Positions 60,902 through 64,000 of a stretch of DNA of 64,000 nt are shown piece after piece; within the stretch, counting starts at the first letter, position 1, and the number at the start of each line of letters is the position of its first letter. The DNA is from Terriglobales bacterium. GTDB lineage: Bacteria > Acidobacteriota > Terriglobia > Terriglobales > Acidobacteriaceae. The stretch spans positions 1-64,000 of the forward strand of contig DATMAB010000021.1 in NCBI GenBank assembly GCA_035573675.1. Reading direction: 5' to 3'. The notes under the pieces were generated by a model that was not told the origin of the DNA, made no database searches, and saw nothing but the letters and a program-made list of their open reading frames with translations. Both the position numbers and the translations under genes were made by a program.

Positions 60902-61744
60902 ATGCCTGACCGTCTCGGTCTCATTGCCGGCAACGGCCGCTTCCCGCTCCTGGTGCTGGAGGCCGCGGTCTCTCGGGGCGCCGAAGTGGTGGTAGCTGCC
61001 ATCAAGGAAGAGACCTGGCCGGAGATCGAATCGCGCGGCGCGGCCGCCGTCCACTGGCTGTCGCTCGGCGAACTCAGCCGCCTCATCGACACCTTCAAGC
61101 AGGCGGGCGTCACGCGCGCCGTGATGGCCGGCCAGGTGAAACACAAGCAGATCTTCTCTTCCATCAAGCCCGACTGGCGGCTGGCGAAGCTCCTGCTCTC
61201 GCTCCGCTCGCGCAACACTGACGCCATCATCGGGGCCGTCGCCAACGTGCTGGCCGACGAAGGCATCGTCCTCATGGATTCCACCGCCTATCTGGAGCCC
61301 CTGCTGGCACGCAACGGCGTGCTCACCAAACGCAAGCCCACCGCCGAGGAAGCTGCGGACATCGCCTACGGCCGCGGCGTCGCACGCCACCTGGCGCAGC
61401 ACGACATCGGGCAGACTGTAGTCGTGGCCGGCGCCGCCTGCGTCGCCGTCGAAGCCATGGAAGGCACCGACGCCGCCATCCTGCGCGCCGGCGAGATCAT
61501 GAAGAGCCTCGAAGGCTCTGCCTCCACCCTGCGGCGCTCTCTCACCGTGGTGAAGGTCGCAAAACCCGGTCAGGACATGCGCTTCGACGTCCCCGTCGTC
61601 GGCCTGCCCACCATTGACGCCATGTGCCGCGCCGGCGCCACCTGCCTCGCCCTCGACGCCGGCAAATGCCTGCTGCTCGACGGCGACGCCATGCTCCACG
61701 CCGCCGACGACGCCGGCATCGCTATCCAGGCCGACGTTCCGTAG
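60902..61744 (+). CDS. lpxI: UDP-2,3-diacylglucosamine diphosphatase LpxI
   Basis: The product is 280 aa from ATG 60902 (MPDRLGLIAGNGRFPLLVLE). Family features are AVMAGQVKHKQIFSSIKPDW, the GVLTKRKPTAEEAADI loop, and the C-terminal domain with VVGLPTIDAMCRAGATCLAL and DAGKCLLLDGDAML. LpxI replaces LpxH for lipid X formation. TACACT (60887-60892) lies 9 nt before the ATG. The frame to 60833 opens in repeat sequence and is not used. Confidence 0.93.
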   Translation: MPDRLGLIAGNGRFPLLVLEAAVSRGAEVVVAAIKEETWPEIESRGAAAVHWLSLGELSRLIDTFKQAGVTRAVMAGQVKHKQIFSSIKPDWRLAKLLLSLRSRNTDAIIGAVANVLADEGIVLMDSTAYLEPLLARNGVLTKRKPTAEEAADIAYGRGVARHLAQHDIGQTVVVAGAACVAVEAMEGTDAAILRAGEIMKSLEGSASTLRRSLTVVKVAKPGQDMRFDVPVVGLPTIDAMCRAGATCLALDAGKCLLLDGDAMLHAADDAGIAIQADVP

Positions 61745-61747
61745 CTC

Positions 61748-61845
61748 TGGTTTCTCGTTTCTCGTTTCTCGTTTCTCGACAAAAGCAGAAACATGAGAGG
61801 CCGAACATGAAACTTGAAACGCGAAACGTGAAACGCGAAACTTTA
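61748..61845. repeat. word-repeat block (TTTCTCG)n ... (GAAAC)n
   Basis: Four TTTCTCG words (61750-61778) face GAAACGCGAAACGTGAAACG (61818-61837), so the two halves are roughly complementary and could form a long hairpin. Non-coding. Confidence 0.55.
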
Positions 61846-61879
61846 GGCGCTTAAGCAGCGTTCTGAGCCGCGCGCCGGA

Positions 61880-61904
61880 ATCCTGAACGAAGTGAAGGAT
61901 CTAC
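61880..61904. repeat. dispersed repeat, second copy of the GATCCTT/AGGAT type
   Basis: GAATCCTGAACGAAGTGAAG followed by GATC is the reverse-complement relative of the element near 2016. It also supplies the SD-like AAGGA of the following gene. Confidence 0.4.
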
Positions 61905-61906
61905 CC

Positions 61907-62371
61907 ATGAAAGAGACTATCCGCATTGCCGACCAGCTCCAGCGCTCCTACGCCGGTGGCGCCTGGCACGGCCCCTCGCTGCGCCAGGTGCTCGCCGGAG
62001 TGGACGCGCGCCGCGCCGCCGCGCATCCGGTGCCGCACGCGCACTCCATCTGGGAGCTGGTGCTGCACGTCACCACCTGGAACCGCGCCGTGCTGCGCCG
62101 CGTGGAGGGACGGAGCGTGCGCGTCTCCGCCGCAGAGAACTTCCCCAAAGTCACCGATACGAGCGCCGCCGCCTGGAAGCGGGCTCAACAGGCGCTTGCG
62201 GACGCGCACCGCGCGCTGCATCGCGCCGTGCGGCGCATCCCTGACTCGCGCCTCGGGCGCAAAGTGCCGGGCAAGCCGCAAACGGTCTATTTCATGCTGC
62301 ACGGTCTGGTGCAGCACAACATCTACCACGCGGGCCAGATGGCGTTGCTGAAGAAGGCGAGGAGGCAGTAA
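61907..62371 (+). CDS. DinB-like metal-dependent hydrolase fold protein
   Basis: The product is 154 aa from ATG 61907, with AAGGA 7 nt upstream. The four-helix DinB fold is indicated by HSIWELVLHVTTWNRAVLRR in the second helix and HNIYHAGQMALLKKARRQ at the C-terminus, giving the usual three His ligands. DinB/YfiT proteins often transfer thiols, but this member's substrate is unknown. Confidence 0.8.
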   Translation: MKETIRIADQLQRSYAGGAWHGPSLRQVLAGVDARRAAAHPVPHAHSIWELVLHVTTWNRAVLRRVEGRSVRVSAAENFPKVTDTSAAAWKRAQQALADAHRALHRAVRRIPDSRLGRKVPGKPQTVYFMLHGLVQHNIYHAGQMALLKKARRQ

Positions 62372-62425
62372 CAGTTCTCAGTTCTCAGTTCTCAGTTTCT
62401 CAGTTCGTAGTTCGCAGATCGCCGT
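62370..62425. repeat. word-repeat block at the end of the TPR gene
   Basis: GTTCTCAGTTCTCAGTTCTC and TTCGTAGTTCGCAGATCGCC are tandem words. The last ten residues of the neighbouring TPR protein (RTNGDLRTTN) are encoded by this block. Confidence 0.55.
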
Positions 62426-63944
62426 TCGTTCTCGCCCTTCCCATCGCCAACCGCGTCATGGCCAGGAGGTCGCTGACGCCGAAGGGCGCGGAGATGGCCA
62501 GCGCCCGCGATTCCTCCAGGAAGGCCTGCATCTCGGCGTCGGTTTCGTCGGTGAGCGCCAGCACGAACTTGCGCTCCGCGCCCGGCTGGTGGCGCTCCAG
62601 CCAGCGATAGATCTCACGGCCGCTCCAGCCCGCCGGCAACCGGTCGCTGACAACAATGGCGTCGTAGGGCGATTTCTCCAGCCGAACCACGGCGTCTTCG
62701 CCGCGTCCCAGCGCCAGCACCTCGGCGCCCGCGCCCGCCAGCACTTTGCGCGCAAAGTCACGCACCGCTTCCTGCGGATGGACGACCAAAACGCGCCCCG
62801 CCAGCGGCCCTTCCTTCCCGTTGCCGTTGCGTGCCGGTTGCGGCGGCTGAACCAGGGAACTCGGCGGCAGCTCGAAGACCCGCCGCCCCGGCAGCGGCGC
62901 TGCCGGGAGGCGCACACGATACGTGCGGTAGGCGATCGCGCCCACCACCACCGCCACCAGCCCCAACAGCACAAACTGGATGGCGCCGGCCAGCGAGATG
63001 CGCAGCGGCGACGAAGAACCCGCCGCGGCTTGCGTACCATCGGATTCCTGCCGCAGCACCGCAACCGGCGCGGCCGTCGGTTTCATCGTCTTGCTGCCCC
63101 GCGTCGCAGGAGGGGCAACGGGAGTCCGAACCACAGCGCCGGGCGAAAGGCTCGCGACAGGCGGCCCGCTCGCCGGCTTCTGAGCTTCTGCCGGCGCCGG
63201 CTTCGGAGTCTCCGCCGGAGCAGGCTTTGCGTCCTCGCTCGCCACCGGCTTCCAGGTCTCGTCCGTCGCGGGTTTTGCGTGCTCGCCGGCCGCATCGGTT
63301 CGGACGGGCGACGCACTCACCGTGCTCGCGCCCGACCCGCCCAACGACTCGAGCGCCTCACGCACTTCGCGGTCGTTGGGATACTGCCGCTGCGCTTCGG
63401 TGAACAGCGCGCGCGCTTCCTCCTGGCGTCCCATCCACAACAGCACGAAGGCCTTCCCCACCAGCGCGTCGTAGAGCGTGGGATTGCGCGCCAGGACGCG
63501 GTCGTAGGTCTCAAGCGCCTTCTGGTTCTGTCCCTGCCACGATGCCACCTTGGCCGTGCCGACCAAGGCCGCCGCGTTCTGCGGCTCCGTCTCCAGCAGG
63601 CGCCGGTACTCGCGCGCCGCTTCCGGGAATCGCCGCAGGATGGCAAGTGTGCGCGCGTATTCCAGGCGCACCACCGTGTTGCGCGGATCGGAAGCCAGAT
63701 AGGTCTCGAGCGGCTGGAGCGCCGCTGCGAAGCGACCCGCCGCATGCAGCGCGCGCGCCTGCGTCAGGATCTGCTCGGCTGAAAGCGACGGGTTGCTTTC
63801 GTCTTTGGCTTCGGATTCTGTCTGGGCCGCAGCGCCGACCGAGAGAAGACATGCAAGGAGGATCAGCGCCGCCATCAACGCCGGCGCGGGGGCCCGCCAA
63901 CGTGAACTACGAAGGATTGCCGACATCACTTCCCTGCATGCCAT
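62400..63944 (-). CDS. TPR protein with membrane helix and degenerate receiver domain
   Basis: This 514-aa protein starts with a signal or membrane segment (ALMAALILLACLLSVGAAAQ). TPR repeats cover about 50-200 (ILTQARALHAAGRFAAALQP, LEYARTLAILRRFPEAAREY). A Pro/Ala/Lys linker, a second membrane helix (AGAIQFVLLGLVAVVVGAIA) and a CheY-like fold (about 385-505) follow. The receiver has lost the acidic pair (VVHPQEA in place of VVDDE), has SD rather than a clean acceptor Asp (AIVVSDRLP), and has A for the conserved Lys (ISAPFG). It is therefore probably a pseudo-receiver scaffold. The terminal residues come from a spacer repeat. Confidence 0.75.
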   Translation of the reverse strand: MACREVMSAILRSSRWRAPAPALMAALILLACLLSVGAAAQTESEAKDESNPSLSAEQILTQARALHAAGRFAAALQPLETYLASDPRNTVVRLEYARTLAILRRFPEAAREYRRLLETEPQNAAALVGTAKVASWQGQNQKALETYDRVLARNPTLYDALVGKAFVLLWMGRQEEARALFTEAQRQYPNDREVREALESLGGSGASTVSASPVRTDAAGEHAKPATDETWKPVASEDAKPAPAETPKPAPAEAQKPASGPPVASLSPGAVVRTPVAPPATRGSKTMKPTAAPVAVLRQESDGTQAAAGSSSPLRISLAGAIQFVLLGLVAVVVGAIAYRTYRVRLPAAPLPGRRVFELPPSSLVQPPQPARNGNGKEGPLAGRVLVVHPQEAVRDFARKVLAGAGAEVLALGRGEDAVVRLEKSPYDAIVVSDRLPAGWSGREIYRWLERHQPGAERKFVLALTDETDAEMQAFLEESRALAISAPFGVSDLLAMTRLAMGRARTNGDLRTTN

Positions 63945-63945
63945 G

Positions 63946-63976
63946 GTAGCGCCGCGGCACGCGCCGCGGTGACAGC
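63946..63976. repeat. GC hairpin variant of the dispersed unit
   Basis: GTAGCGCCGCGGCACGCGCC followed by GCGGTGACA. The reverse strand ends GGCGCTAC, as in the GAGAC hairpin units, and the arms CCGCGGCG / CGCCGCGG pair. It is a relative rather than an exact copy. Confidence 0.45.
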
Positions 63977-64000
63977 GGAACCACGAAAGGCAACGGCTCT

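Noticed and set aside
61748-61845. CRISPR-like array
   Set aside because: Repeat words are only 5-7 nt, contiguous and degenerate, with no unique spacers and no cas genes nearby.

Overview
The window looks like a chromosome segment of a high-GC, diderm, heterotrophic bacterium of the phylum Acidobacteriota. The evidence is two very large TonB-dependent receptors with an N-terminal carboxypeptidase-regulatory-like domain and no SusD partner, the outer-membrane set bamA-skp-tonB and fabZ-lpxA-lpxI, a CarD regulator, and intergenic spacers full of dispersed repeats of the kind I know from acidobacterial genomes. This is a judgement from gene content; no rRNA or tRNA gene is present.

Left third, about 1-18.9 kb: one end of a prophage or phage-derived element, running off the left edge. 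Transcription is leftward from a divergent regulatory region at 18.06-18.2 kb. That region has an S24-type self-cleaving repressor on the right strand and a 73-aa early gene on the left. Downstream, in order of transcription, come a zinc-ribbon protein and a sigma-region-4-like protein (overlapping), a small protein, a dual-specificity phosphatase, a huge beta-helix tailspike-like protein translationally coupled to two further secreted proteins, the large terminase, a HipA-like kinase/DUF3037/membrane cassette, the portal, a self-contained MazF toxin operon with an unrecognised 248-aa partner, a protease-scaffold fusion, the capsid and a head-tail connector. No integrase or tail machinery lies inside the window. 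Two accessory gene sets sit among the head genes.

Middle, 19-33.8 kb: housekeeping and envelope genes. These are a strongly charge-polarised lysine-rich protein, MltD with three LysM repeats, a TonB-dependent receptor, a tightly overlapping operon greA / CDP-alcohol phosphatidyltransferase / DUF885 / isoaspartyl peptidase, carD, a PerM/AI-2E-type permease, ruvX-mltG and an outer-membrane-type lipoprotein.

33.8-39.9 kb: the most striking non-phage locus. A three-gene secreted module is present twice in tandem. It consists of a small exported protein of unknown function, a matrixin-like metzincin protease and a protein with a PPC-like beta domain. Each copy keeps its own conserved upstream promoter-like region. 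In one copy the last gene has gained a lipobox and three Ig-like repeats.

Right part, 40-64 kb: core translation and envelope genes. These are an ABC permease, rplM-rpsI, rpsB-tsf, a cytochrome P460-TPR gene inserted before pyrH, frr, bamA, skp, a TonB-like protein, lepA, a second TonB receptor, maf, a tiny tatA, an M20 peptidase, fabZ-lpxA-lpxI, a DinB-like protein and a TPR protein carrying a degenerate receiver domain.

Several genes, including the repressor, ruvX and pyrH, have a -10-like hexamer only 6-7 nt before the start codon, which suggests leaderless mRNAs. At least five families of dispersed repeats occur, and some copies lie in frame inside genes.
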